Assembly (NCBI GenBank): GCA_002371695.1 | Contig: DFGG01000153.1 | Location: 2,645-11,427 of the forward strand | Direction: 5' to 3' | Origin: a bacterium UBA3756 | Lineage (GTDB): Bacteria; Bacteroidota; Bacteroidia; Bacteroidales; Bacteroidaceae | DNA length: 8,783 nt | Part shown: one piece after another, positions 1 to 6,086 of the stretch | Layout of the letters: every line of letters starts with the position of its first letter | Numbering within the stretch: position 1 is the first letter of the stretch | Notes under the pieces: generated by a model | What the model saw: the letters and a program-made list of their open reading frames with translations, nothing else | The model's database searches: none | What the model was told of the DNA's origin: nothing | Position numbers and translations under genes: made by a program

Positions 1-131
1 TGCCAGAGGCGGAGCATCACATCCTGTGCGATGTCCTCTGCCTCGTCTTTGCCCGCTCCGCAGCTCCTGCTCACCTGTAGAGCCTTCTTCCGCCACGAGC
101 GGGCCTGCTGTTCAAATGCACTTCTGTCCAT
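1..131 (-). CDS. ECF-type RNA polymerase sigma factor, N-terminal fragment (3' end outside window)
   Basis: Only the first 43 codons are in the window; the gene runs off the low-coordinate edge. The start ATG (129-131, read on the minus strand) is preceded by a purine-rich AAGAAAAAGG, an unusually good ribosome-binding-like tract here. The visible protein has basic and aromatic residues (FEQQARSWRKKAL) followed by DEAEDIAQDVMLRLW. The latter is the hallmark of sigma-70 region 2, the helix that binds core polymerase and the -10 element. Short extracytoplasmic-function sigma factors in Bacteroidetes begin this way and redirect RNA polymerase to envelope or stress regulons. Region 4 and any anti-sigma partner lie outside the window, so regulon and subgroup cannot be assigned. 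The gene starts 92 bp after the DUF3098 stop; whether it is cotranscribed is unclear. Confidence 0.82.
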   Translation of the reverse strand, partial: MDRSAFEQQARSWRKKALQVSRSCGAGKDEAEDIAQDVMLRLW

Positions 132-223
132 GCCTTTTTCTTGCTGTACACTTATTAGACACCTCAGCCTATCAAAACCAAACTTCTTTTTGCATTAATT
201 AACAAGAAATATCTTCAATGCCA

Positions 224-469
224 TCAGCCTTTCCTTAAAACGGCTACGATGATGAGCAGATAACCACTCAGGCATAGCAGCGGGGCGAGGACGATTCTGC
301 GCGTTGAGAAGATGTCGGCACAGAACGACTGCTCTGTGCTGCCAGGGCCGGCCATCAGGAGATAGCCCGTGGCTATCAGGAGGCAGGCTGCCACTGCGAT
401 GCGGCGACGGGTGAAGTGAGCGGACAACGAGCGCTTAGTCTTGGGGGTATTGCTGGATGTAGAGTTCAT
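224..469 (-). CDS. DUF3098 family small membrane protein
   Basis: A protein of 81 residues from the chosen ATG at 469. It has two hydrophobic segments (about residues 24-40, IAVAACLLIATGYLLMAG, and 58-76, VLAPLLCLSGYLLIIVAVL). Between them is a short loop with GST...ADIFSTRR. The pattern helix - GYxLM(S/A)GxGS - (D/E)IFSxRR - helix is that of DUF3098, a family of roughly 80-90 residue proteins common in Bacteroidetes with no established function. The frame overlaps the 3' end of the glycosyltransferase gene by 35 bp, so the two are probably cotranscribed and may be translationally coupled. An upstream in-frame ATG at 508 would add 13 residues but lengthen the overlap to 74 bp; I prefer 469 because it gives a family-typical length. 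A short basic cytoplasmic N-terminus precedes the first helix. Confidence 0.82.
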   Translation of the reverse strand: MNSTSSNTPKTKRSLSAHFTRRRIAVAACLLIATGYLLMAGPGSTEQSFCADIFSTRRIVLAPLLCLSGYLLIIVAVLRKG

Positions 470-3362
470 ATTGCTTACTATATTTCTGATAAATATCTGT
501 TCGGTCATATCTTGCCGCTAAGGCGAGTGCCAGCTGCATGGTCTGCAGCCAGGAGTACTGAGAGTAGAGAGAACCGGCGCGGCGAGACGGTCGGATGGTG
601 GCAATCCACGAGAGCCACTCGTCAGCGCGGCGCAGCAGACTGCTGACAATCTTATCGGCCTCCTCCAATTGCTGGGCAGCATAATAGCATCGGGCCATCG
701 CGAGGGCAGCATCGGTGTAGGGCACGTTCTCCTCAGGCATCTCCTGCTGCCACTTCCGACACACTTCGATACCCCGCTGAACGTCTCCCTGCTGCAGCAG
801 CGAGTCTATCAGGATGGCCATGACCATCTGGTGGGTGTTGGCCATGTGCAGCACGTCGGCATCAGCATAGATTCCCTTCCGGCTGAGATTGCCATAGCGG
901 AAGCGGTGCATCACGTTGTCGTAAAGCCGCTCGGTATCCACACTCCGGCCTGTTGCCGTGGGTGAGATGCGATAGGCCAGTCCTTCGAGTACCATGTGGT
1001 CGCGAAGGAACGACAACTGGTCAGCCCCCATGCTGATGGAGGCATAGACGGGACGGCTCCAGTTGCCGTGCGACAACATCTCGAGCACCATCAGCTCGTT
1101 CTTGTAGAGGCCCCGCTTGCCCTTAAGGGAAATCTGCATTGTGCCTTCACTGGATGTGATAGTGACGCTGTCCGTGGGAATGCACTGCATATCGGCAGAG
1201 TCACCCAGCACCCATTTCTGGATGATGTTCTTCAGTTCATAAGGGTTGTCGCCAAGTAGTTGCCGGGCCTCTTCAGGATGCTGAGCCATGTATGCCTCTA
1301 TCTCCGCTTTTAGTTCAGGGCGGATGGGGATATATTCTCTCTGACCTTCCTGATAGTCCTTGTGCTGCCAACTGATGGGCAGGGCAGGGGAGTCGTAGGC
1401 AGGGCGCTTCATCTGGTCGATATACCAGTCGGTCTGCAGGTATTCCATGTTGACGTCGCGTGTATCCGTTCTCACACCCTCCACCTCATGATTATACCAC
1501 AGCGGGAATGTATCGTTGTCGCCGTTGGTCAGGATAATGGGCTGGCCCTCGCACTGCATACTCTCCAGATAGTTGGCACCAAAGTCGCGACAGGTATAGC
1601 GGCCAGAGCGGTCATGATCGTCCCACGTCTGCGAGACCATCTGCAGCGGGACAAAGAGACATAAGAGACCCACCCCCCAGCCCCTCCCTGTATGGAGGGG
1701 AGTGGATAGTTCTGATGCAGATGTATTTACTCTCCGCCCTACAGGGAGGAGTCGGAGGAGGGTCTTCTCTACGCCCGCTACCCCCAAGCCAATCCAGATG
1801 GCGAAGGCATAGAAGGAGCCCGCGTAGGCATAATCGCGCTCACGAGGCTGGAGGGGTGTCTGGTTCAGGTAGGCTACGATGGCGAGCCCTGTCATCACGA
1901 ATAGCAGGGTGACGATTAGTAGCTGTTGGCGCCCCTCTCGTCTGCGCCGCCATTGCCAGAGAATACCAGCGAGGCCCAATAGCAGCGGCAAGCCGTAGAA
2001 CACGTTGCGCCCTTTGTTTTCGGCAAGGTCTGAAGGCAATTGTGACGTGTCGCATCCCAGCAGCCAGTCGTCTATCCAGCGGAAACCCGTAATCCAGTTG
2101 CCGTGCTCCACCTCGCCGTGCCCCTGGATATTGTTCTGCCGACCCACGAAGTTCCACAGAAAGTAGCGCCAGTACATGAAGTTCACTTGATAGGTGAGGA
2201 AGAAACGCAGGTTCTCTTTCATGGTGGGCAAATTGTCTTTCTTCTCCACACCGCCCATCCAGTCCTCGTAGGCCTTGGCATGGCGCTGGGAGTGCATGCG
2301 GGGGAACGCCATATTTTCCTTAAAACGGTACTCACCCTCGCGCTGATAGGCCTCATAGTCCAGTTCGCTGGTGTAAGCCTGCCCATAGAGCAATGGTGTC
2401 TTGCCGTATTGCTCACGGTTCAGATAGCTGGCAAGGGCAGCAACGTTGCCCGGCGCATTCTCGCACATCGGTGGATTGGCATTGGCCCGGATGAAGATGA
2501 CACCATAGCTACTATAGCCCGCCAGAATCATCAGCAGGCACGCCAGCGAGAGTTTGTACCGTCTGCTTCGTACTTTATAATATAGGTACACGAGTACCGC
2601 CACGAGCAGAATGACATAGGCCCCTAACTTCACAACACCGGGGATAATGCCATAAAGGATGATACCCAGCAACAGGCATCCTGCCGCGAGGGTTTTCAGC
2701 ATACCAAACGTGGTGATTTGCCTGGCCTTGCGGAAATAAACCACCAGCGACATCGCCGGCAGACAGAGCAGGCAGAGCAGATGGACACCGATGGAAAGGC
2801 CAGTGATATAGGCTATCAGGATGATCCAGCGGTCGCTGCCGGGTTCGTCGGCCTGGGTCTCCCATTTCAGTATCAGCCAGAACATCAGTGCCGTCAGGAA
2901 ACTGGAGAAGGCATAGACCTCGGCCTCGACGGCCGAATACCAGAACGTGTCGCTGAAGGCATAGGCCAGTGCGCCCACCACGCCACAGGCCTCAATGGTG
3001 ATAACCTGTGACATGGGGATTGCTGTCTGTTCAGGTGTCATCAGTTTTTGGGCCAGATGCGTGATAGTGAGGAAGAGGAAGAAGATGCAGCCGGCACTGA
3101 GCAGGGCCGACAGCAGATTGACCATCAGTGCCACTTGCGACGGACTGCTGGCAAACTGAGAGAAGAGGTTGGCGGCCAGCATGAAGAAGGGCGCGCCAGG
3201 CGGATGGCCAATCTCCAGCTTGTAGCCACAGGCAATGAATTCAGGACAGTCCCACAGACTGGCTGTAGGCTCAACGGTCAGTCCATACACTACGGCGGCA
3301 ATGGCAAACATCAGCCACGCCATCAAGGTATTGACTCTTGAAAAGGTTGTTTGTTGCATCAT
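435..3362 (-). CDS. GT117-family (DUF2723) multi-pass membrane glycosyltransferase
   Basis: About 975 residues. The first half is polytopic: a helix at residues 12-30, then the family signature ASLWDCPEFIACGYKLEIGHPPGAP at about 34-58, with Asp38 and Glu41 in the first external loop and the HPPG turn. Many further helices follow, then a conserved WDDHDRSGRYT...DFGANYLES block near 580. The soluble C-terminal third ends in TPR-like helices. This is the DUF2723/TMEM260 family, classed as GT117, whose human member is a protein O-mannosyltransferase; GT-C enzymes use lipid-linked sugars on the outer face of the membrane. Substrate here is unknown. The frame stays open to 3428, but that extension crosses the promoter and terminator hairpin, so I start at the ATG pair 3362/3359. 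Residues about 533-566 come from an inverted-repeat element read in frame. DUF3098 follows with overlapping ends. Confidence 0.92.
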   Translation of the reverse strand: MMQQTTFSRVNTLMAWLMFAIAAVVYGLTVEPTASLWDCPEFIACGYKLEIGHPPGAPFFMLAANLFSQFASSPSQVALMVNLLSALLSAGCIFFLFLTITHLAQKLMTPEQTAIPMSQVITIEACGVVGALAYAFSDTFWYSAVEAEVYAFSSFLTALMFWLILKWETQADEPGSDRWIILIAYITGLSIGVHLLCLLCLPAMSLVVYFRKARQITTFGMLKTLAAGCLLLGIILYGIIPGVVKLGAYVILLVAVLVYLYYKVRSRRYKLSLACLLMILAGYSSYGVIFIRANANPPMCENAPGNVAALASYLNREQYGKTPLLYGQAYTSELDYEAYQREGEYRFKENMAFPRMHSQRHAKAYEDWMGGVEKKDNLPTMKENLRFFLTYQVNFMYWRYFLWNFVGRQNNIQGHGEVEHGNWITGFRWIDDWLLGCDTSQLPSDLAENKGRNVFYGLPLLLGLAGILWQWRRRREGRQQLLIVTLLFVMTGLAIVAYLNQTPLQPRERDYAYAGSFYAFAIWIGLGVAGVEKTLLRLLPVGRRVNTSASELSTPLHTGRGWGVGLLCLFVPLQMVSQTWDDHDRSGRYTCRDFGANYLESMQCEGQPIILTNGDNDTFPLWYNHEVEGVRTDTRDVNMEYLQTDWYIDQMKRPAYDSPALPISWQHKDYQEGQREYIPIRPELKAEIEAYMAQHPEEARQLLGDNPYELKNIIQKWVLGDSADMQCIPTDSVTITSSEGTMQISLKGKRGLYKNELMVLEMLSHGNWSRPVYASISMGADQLSFLRDHMVLEGLAYRISPTATGRSVDTERLYDNVMHRFRYGNLSRKGIYADADVLHMANTHQMVMAILIDSLLQQGDVQRGIEVCRKWQQEMPEENVPYTDAALAMARCYYAAQQLEEADKIVSSLLRRADEWLSWIATIRPSRRAGSLYSQYSWLQTMQLALALAARYDRTDIYQKYSKQYELYIQQYPQD
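1666..1765. repeat. 100-bp inverted-repeat element inside the glycosyltransferase gene
   Basis: The two ends are imperfect inverted copies. The left arm starts at 1666 with AGACCCACCCCCCAGCCC and continues through CTCCCTGTA. The right arm, read on the other strand from 1765, starts AGACCCTCCTCCGACTCC and continues through CCCTGTA; the arms align over about 26 bp with one 1-nt gap. A core of about 30 bp, containing TCTGATGCAGATGTATTT, separates them. The C-rich, AGACCC-ended arms look like a small non-autonomous palindromic element, and my recollection is that similar sequences are scattered in Prevotella-like genomes; that has not been searched. On the gene's strand it is read without a stop codon and yields the low-complexity peptide STPLHTGRGWGVG in a loop between two membrane helices. 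No target-site duplication is evident. Confidence 0.72.
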
Positions 3363-3381
3363 GCTTTGCTCGTTTTTGGTG

Positions 3382-3412
3382 CAAAGGTAGCAACAATCAG
3401 TTAACAGGCAGA
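3382..3412 (-). promoter_or_regulatory. Bacteroidetes-type promoter of the glycosyltransferase-DUF3098 unit
   Basis: On the minus strand the -7 box TACCTTTG occupies 3389-3382 and fits TAnnTTTG exactly. Nineteen bases upstream, 3412-3409 reads TCTG, one mismatch from the -33 consensus TTTG. Transcription would begin a few bases before the ATG pair at 3362/3359, giving a very short leader. This placement is the main reason to reject the longer start at 3428. The -33 box touches the T-run of the upstream terminator. Confidence 0.7.
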
Positions 3413-3468
3413 AAAAGATGTCTGACATTTGTCTGACATTTCACTGTCAGGCTCCGTGTCAGACATCT
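3412..3468 (-). terminator. Rho-independent terminator of the winged-helix regulator gene, with a second possible 3' arm
   Basis: Just after the regulator's stop codon (3471-3473), the minus strand reads AGATGTCTGACA (3468-3457), a 29-nt spacer, then the perfect 12-bp complement TGTCAGACATCT (3427-3416), which runs into five T (3416-3412). The spacer holds another copy of TGTCAGACA (3438-3430), so the 5' arm can pair with either of two 3' arms. Only the outer pairing is followed by the T-run. The site separates the regulator from the glycosyltransferase promoter. Confidence 0.72.
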
Positions 3469-3470
3469 AT

Positions 3471-4190
3471 CTACTTCATAGTCAACCGATAAGCCTTACT
3501 GCGGTCTGACTCGATTTTGAGGTTAGAATGCTGCTCTATGACGGGTTTCAATCGGCGTATCAGCGTATAGAGCGTATCGCTGGCATCGGGTTTCTTGGGC
3601 CACAGGGTCTCGCAGATCTCTGCCTTTGACAATGAGTGGGAGGGCGAATGGAAGAACATCTCCATCAACTGGTGCTGCATGGGAGTCAGTTGCACCTCGT
3701 TGCCATCAACTGTATAGAAACGGCCCTCTGCTTCTGAATAAGTCAAGCCACCAAAGCCAGAAATCACGGGGACAGGTTCATGATTCTGGCCAGAATCAAG
3801 CAACCTGTCCCCGTGATTCTCGGCTCTGCGATACCACATGAACATCGCCCAGAAGCCCGTCAGCACCCATAGCAATGCGGCCGGCCGCTGGTCGGAAAGG
3901 CTGAAGATAGTGGCCTCCGAGCAATGGGCATACGCCTTGAACTGCCTGCTGCGGGTATCGACGGCCAGTGTGGCCTTGCCTCGCAGTTCTGCTATCTGCA
4001 AGTGGCTGTTAAAGGTGCGGATGGTGTCCTGGCTGATCACGTCGCTCTGCTGTTCCAGCATCGTGATAGCCAGTGCCCTGTCCATATCCTCGTTCACCCT
4101 TCGGCTCGCTGAGCGATAACTGTCAAGGCTCGTCAGACTTGATGCTACTATCAGTGCAAAGAGCACAATGACTGCATATTGCTGCTTCAT
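3471..4190 (-). CDS. Membrane-anchored OmpR/PhoB-type winged-helix transcriptional regulator
   Basis: A protein of 239 residues. Helix 1 lies at about residues 4-20, followed by a roughly 80-residue region (21-102) that should face the periplasm, then helix 2 at about 103-119 ending in WYRRAE. Residues about 148-239 form a Trans_reg_C winged helix: GLTYSEAEGRFYTVDG (beta strands), QLTPMQHQLMEMFF, SLSKAEICETLWP, then the recognition segment TLYTLIRRLKPVIEQ and the wing ending SKAYRLTMK. The family binds direct DNA repeats; the layout resembles ToxR-like one-component sensors but with the DNA-binding domain C-terminal after two membrane helices. No receiver domain or phospho-acceptor Asp is present, so signalling is probably direct across the membrane. 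Residues 125-143 are encoded by a palindromic repeat. It has its own promoter within the 62-bp repeat and a terminator just after its stop. Target genes are unknown. Confidence 0.85.
   Translation of the reverse strand: MKQQYAVIVLFALIVASSLTSLDSYRSASRRVNEDMDRALAITMLEQQSDVISQDTIRTFNSHLQIAELRGKATLAVDTRSRQFKAYAHCSEATIFSLSDQRPAALLWVLTGFWAMFMWYRRAENHGDRLLDSGQNHEPVPVISGFGGLTYSEAEGRFYTVDGNEVQLTPMQHQLMEMFFHSPSHSLSKAEICETLWPKKPDASDTLYTLIRRLKPVIEQHSNLKIESDRSKAYRLTMK
3762..3818. repeat. 57-bp nested palindrome (REP-like) inside the regulator gene
   Basis: The outer arms AATCACGGGGACAGGTT (3762-3778) and its exact complement (3802-3818) are 17 bp without mismatch. Nested inside is a second perfect palindrome, TGATTCTGGCCAGAATCA (3781-3798), whose centre lies half a base from that of the outer arms. 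The total is 57 bp, exactly 19 codons, encoding residues 125-143 of the regulator. A GGGGACAGGTT core in an extragenic-type palindrome recalls repeats mobilised by REP-associated Y1 transposases (RAYT); that link is from memory and no transposase is in the window. Confidence 0.85.
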
Positions 4191-4236
4191 ACTTGTTTCT
4201 CTGTATCTTTGGCAGATTGTTTCCTATTTTCGACTG

Positions 4237-4244
4237 CAAAGATA
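4237..4244 (-). promoter_or_regulatory. -7 promoter box of the regulator gene
   Basis: The minus strand reads TATCTTTG, an exact match to the Bacteroidetes -7 consensus TAnnTTTG, 46 bp before the regulator ATG at 4190. A -33 TTTG is not clear at the expected distance (the nearest is ACTG about 18 bp upstream), so strength is uncertain. The box forms the downstream edge of repeat copy A. Confidence 0.55.
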
Positions 4245-4298
4245 CAAGTTTTTCCCGAGTTACAGTAATATCGCCCTCATCTTTTATATTTTATTATG
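4237..4298 (-). repeat. 62-bp promoter-bearing repeat, copy A (upstream of the regulator)
   Basis: This stretch matches 6250-6311 over 62 bp with three differences, all C/T transitions when read on the minus strand, and no gaps. It begins 3 bp past the lipoprotein stop codon and ends 46 bp before the regulator ATG. The A+T-rich outer part (ATAATAAAATATAAAAG on the minus strand) is followed by a segment containing CTCGGGAAAAACT and then the -7 box. The perfect co-linearity indicates recent duplication or a dispersed regulatory element. Confidence 0.85.
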
Positions 4299-4301
4299 CC
4301 A

Positions 4302-5135
4302 TTATTTCTTCTTGATGGTGAACTCCACTTTTTGTATTGCGCGCTTATAGACATTGGCGAGAATGAGGGCGTAGTGCAGTGTTTCGCCCTGTGGCATCGA
4401 CTGCTGGACGTATGCCATTTCGCTCTCGGTCAGTATGTTCTTGAAGAGGACAGCAGAACGATTGCTCGGCACAAGGCGTATCTCATCCGTAAGCGGTGAA
4501 AGGACGTAGGCGTAGGTTGCTTGATAGCGGGCACCTGCCTGCCATAGCGGATGGCTCTTGTCGAGAATGTTCTCCAGATAGATTCGCGCATCCTTGTCAA
4601 ATTCGGGCGTCGGCGTGCCGTCGGCGTATGTCACCTTGCCATCGTTGTCCACCAGATATTCACCCCCTTTGGCTATTGCATACTTTTCTAAAGGGCATTG
4701 TTGCTCATACTCTATGTCGGCTTCGCTCCTTACTTCTTTCTCTACAGGCTTTGCCACGTCTTCCACTTTCTTGTCGGCCAGGATGCGCACCAGTTCGTAT
4801 GTACGGTTGCTGGCATCCTGGGGAGGATTGGCCAAAATTGTCCGCTTCACACGTAGCTCGTATTCATGGCCTCTTTCGTAAGTAAAACCCTTAACTTCGC
4901 TGAAGTACAAGTTTTGCCACCTACCCGGCTCATCCTCAGTCATTACGCGCATGCACTCGATAGGATGCTCTCCCATGCTGTCGAAGAGGTCGTACATTAC
5001 GCCCGGTTCGGCGGAAACGCTCATGTTCATCTCATTGGTAATGTCCTTGTCGTTGTCATTATCGAGGCTGCAAGAGGCAAGGGAGAAAGCAGCAAGCATC
5101 GCTATGGCGATTCTCCAAATCTTCATTGTTTTCAT
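4302..5135 (-). CDS. Lipoprotein with DUF4377-like domain
   Basis: A protein of 277 residues. The N-terminus MKTMKIWRIAIAMLAAFSLASCSLDNDND is a lipoprotein signal peptide with lipobox LASC; Cys22 is the lipidation site. The residues after Cys (SLDNDND) are acidic and Asp-rich, resembling the lipoprotein surface-export signal of Bacteroidetes, so surface exposure is possible. Residues about 40-115 (HPIECMRV...WQNLYFSEVKGFTYERGHEYELRVKR...YELVRILADKK) have the order of short beta strands and the GFxYExGxEYxLxV motif of DUF4377, a small domain of unknown function in secreted bacterial proteins. The C-terminal 150 residues are not recognised; they include DKDARIYLENIL and a charged KKK end. The alternative ATG at 5126 would drop only MKT. 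The 43-bp repeat lies about 55-97 bp upstream; no TAnnTTTG box is evident before it. No function is claimed. Confidence 0.85.
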   Translation of the reverse strand: MKTMKIWRIAIAMLAAFSLASCSLDNDNDKDITNEMNMSVSAEPGVMYDLFDSMGEHPIECMRVMTEDEPGRWQNLYFSEVKGFTYERGHEYELRVKRTILANPPQDASNRTYELVRILADKKVEDVAKPVEKEVRSEADIEYEQQCPLEKYAIAKGGEYLVDNDGKVTYADGTPTPEFDKDARIYLENILDKSHPLWQAGARYQATYAYVLSPLTDEIRLVPSNRSAVLFKNILTESEMAYVQQSMPQGETLHYALILANVYKRAIQKVEFTIKKK

Positions 5136-5189
5136 TTTCGTTATTTTATTGATGTTATTGTTCTACTTGATTAAACAATGAAAGTCAGT

Positions 5190-5232
5190 AAATCTTGCAT
5201 CGTCGGGCGTTAAATATTCTTAAACTGAGAAT
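5190..5232 (-). repeat. 43-bp repeat, copy A (upstream of the lipoprotein gene)
   Basis: Matches 6478-6520 over 43 bp with four differences. On the minus strand the core reads TTTAAGAATATTTAACGCCC and is followed by CGATGCAA. It lies between the stop of the barrel-protein gene (5265) and the lipoprotein start (5135). The partly symmetric TTAAGAATATTTAA resembles an operator or promoter segment, but no function can be shown. The rest of the 5136-5264 gap shows nothing clear. Confidence 0.8.
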
Positions 5233-5264
5233 CGTAGTCTGGGGTACTTGGGTATGACAACTTT

Positions 5265-6080
5265 TTACTTCTTTGGTTGCGGTGTTGGCATGGGTCTGGG
5301 CTGGAAACGGAGGGGATTATCTCGGTCGCCCCAAATGGCTGTTTTCAGGAGGTTGCCGATGGGCAGTTCCAGTTTCATCCGCTTGCCGATGCGGAAATAG
5401 GGCGTAACGATAGGTTCTGTAGTCCAGCGGCCAGACATGGGATTCACATAGCGCCGGACACCGACATTCGAGCCGAAACGGTCGTTGAAGCGGATGTCGG
5501 CATAGCCGCCATAAGTAGTGGTGCTCATGAATGGGCTAAAAGCAGGTGCAACTATGGGGTTGCTTGCATAATAATAGCCGAAGGCATGGAGTGAGACAGT
5601 CCTGCTGACATCATAGCCTACAGTGCCGCCAAAGCCATACTGTGTGATGAGTTGGCGCTGCATGGGCATCCAATACTTGTTTGCGGTCGCAGATGCTGTT
5701 AGATGCAGTCTTCCGAAATCCTGATGTAGCGTGAGTGAGCCTGTCTGAAAGCCCATCAGACCAGGCATCTGCGCTATTGCAGTATTGATGCCAAGTGCGC
5801 CTCCACGCCATAGATTGAAGGACTTTCCACCCATTGGCGCATATTGTACTATACGTCCTGTATTTGGCAATTTCCTATCCGTGGGCATCAACTGATATTT
5901 CGGACTCATAGTACCTATGAAGAGATTTGCCGAGTCTGCCATCAGATGATTGTCAAATTCCATAGTCGGTAAGGCAGCAGCATCCCCCGCAATAATGCCC
6001 TTGCCGTTTTGCTCCGTCTGCGCATTTGCTTGTGATGCACAGACTATGAAGAAAAAGAATAATGCCCCCAGAACTCTCAT
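5265..6080 (-). CDS. Exported barrel-like envelope protein, function unknown
   Basis: From the ATG at 6080 the protein is 271 residues and opens with a classic Sec signal peptide, MRVLGALFFFFIVCASQANA, with cleavage predicted after ANA and before QTEQ. The mature part has alternating aromatic and polar strands (TGSLTLHQDFGRLHLTASATA, YGFGGTVGYDVSRTVSLHAFGYYY, TYGGYADIRFNDRFGSNVGVRRY), suggesting an outer-membrane beta-barrel. The C-terminus is a Pro/Lys-rich tail (PRPMPTPQPKK). I do not recognise the family. The reading frame remains open upstream to 6221 through a BRO-N fragment; I prefer 6080 because a signal peptide should be N-terminal, although translation may now initiate at 6221, which would leave the signal peptide internal. 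The promoter at 6250-6257 would drive either version. The lipoprotein gene lies 129 bp downstream. Confidence 0.75.
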   Translation of the reverse strand: MRVLGALFFFFIVCASQANAQTEQNGKGIIAGDAAALPTMEFDNHLMADSANLFIGTMSPKYQLMPTDRKLPNTGRIVQYAPMGGKSFNLWRGGALGINTAIAQMPGLMGFQTGSLTLHQDFGRLHLTASATANKYWMPMQRQLITQYGFGGTVGYDVSRTVSLHAFGYYYASNPIVAPAFSPFMSTTTYGGYADIRFNDRFGSNVGVRRYVNPMSGRWTTEPIVTPYFRIGKRMKLELPIGNLLKTAIWGDRDNPLRFQPRPMPTPQPKK

Positions 6081-6086
6081 GATATT

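Noticed and set aside
2103..2585. 160-codon open frame on the plus strand
   Set aside because: It lies wholly inside the glycosyltransferase gene in the antisense frame and has no domain pattern. The same holds for the other plus-strand frames, including 7531-8067 within the receptor.
3363..3428. Extended N-terminus for the glycosyltransferase, starting at 3428
   Set aside because: The added 22 codons overlap the terminator arm, the -33 box and the -7 box, and the Cys-rich peptide does not resemble the family start.
5157..5179. ATTGTT/AACAAT inverted repeat before the lipoprotein gene
   Set aside because: Six-bp A+T-rich arms in an A+T-rich spacer are expected by chance; there is no second copy in the window.
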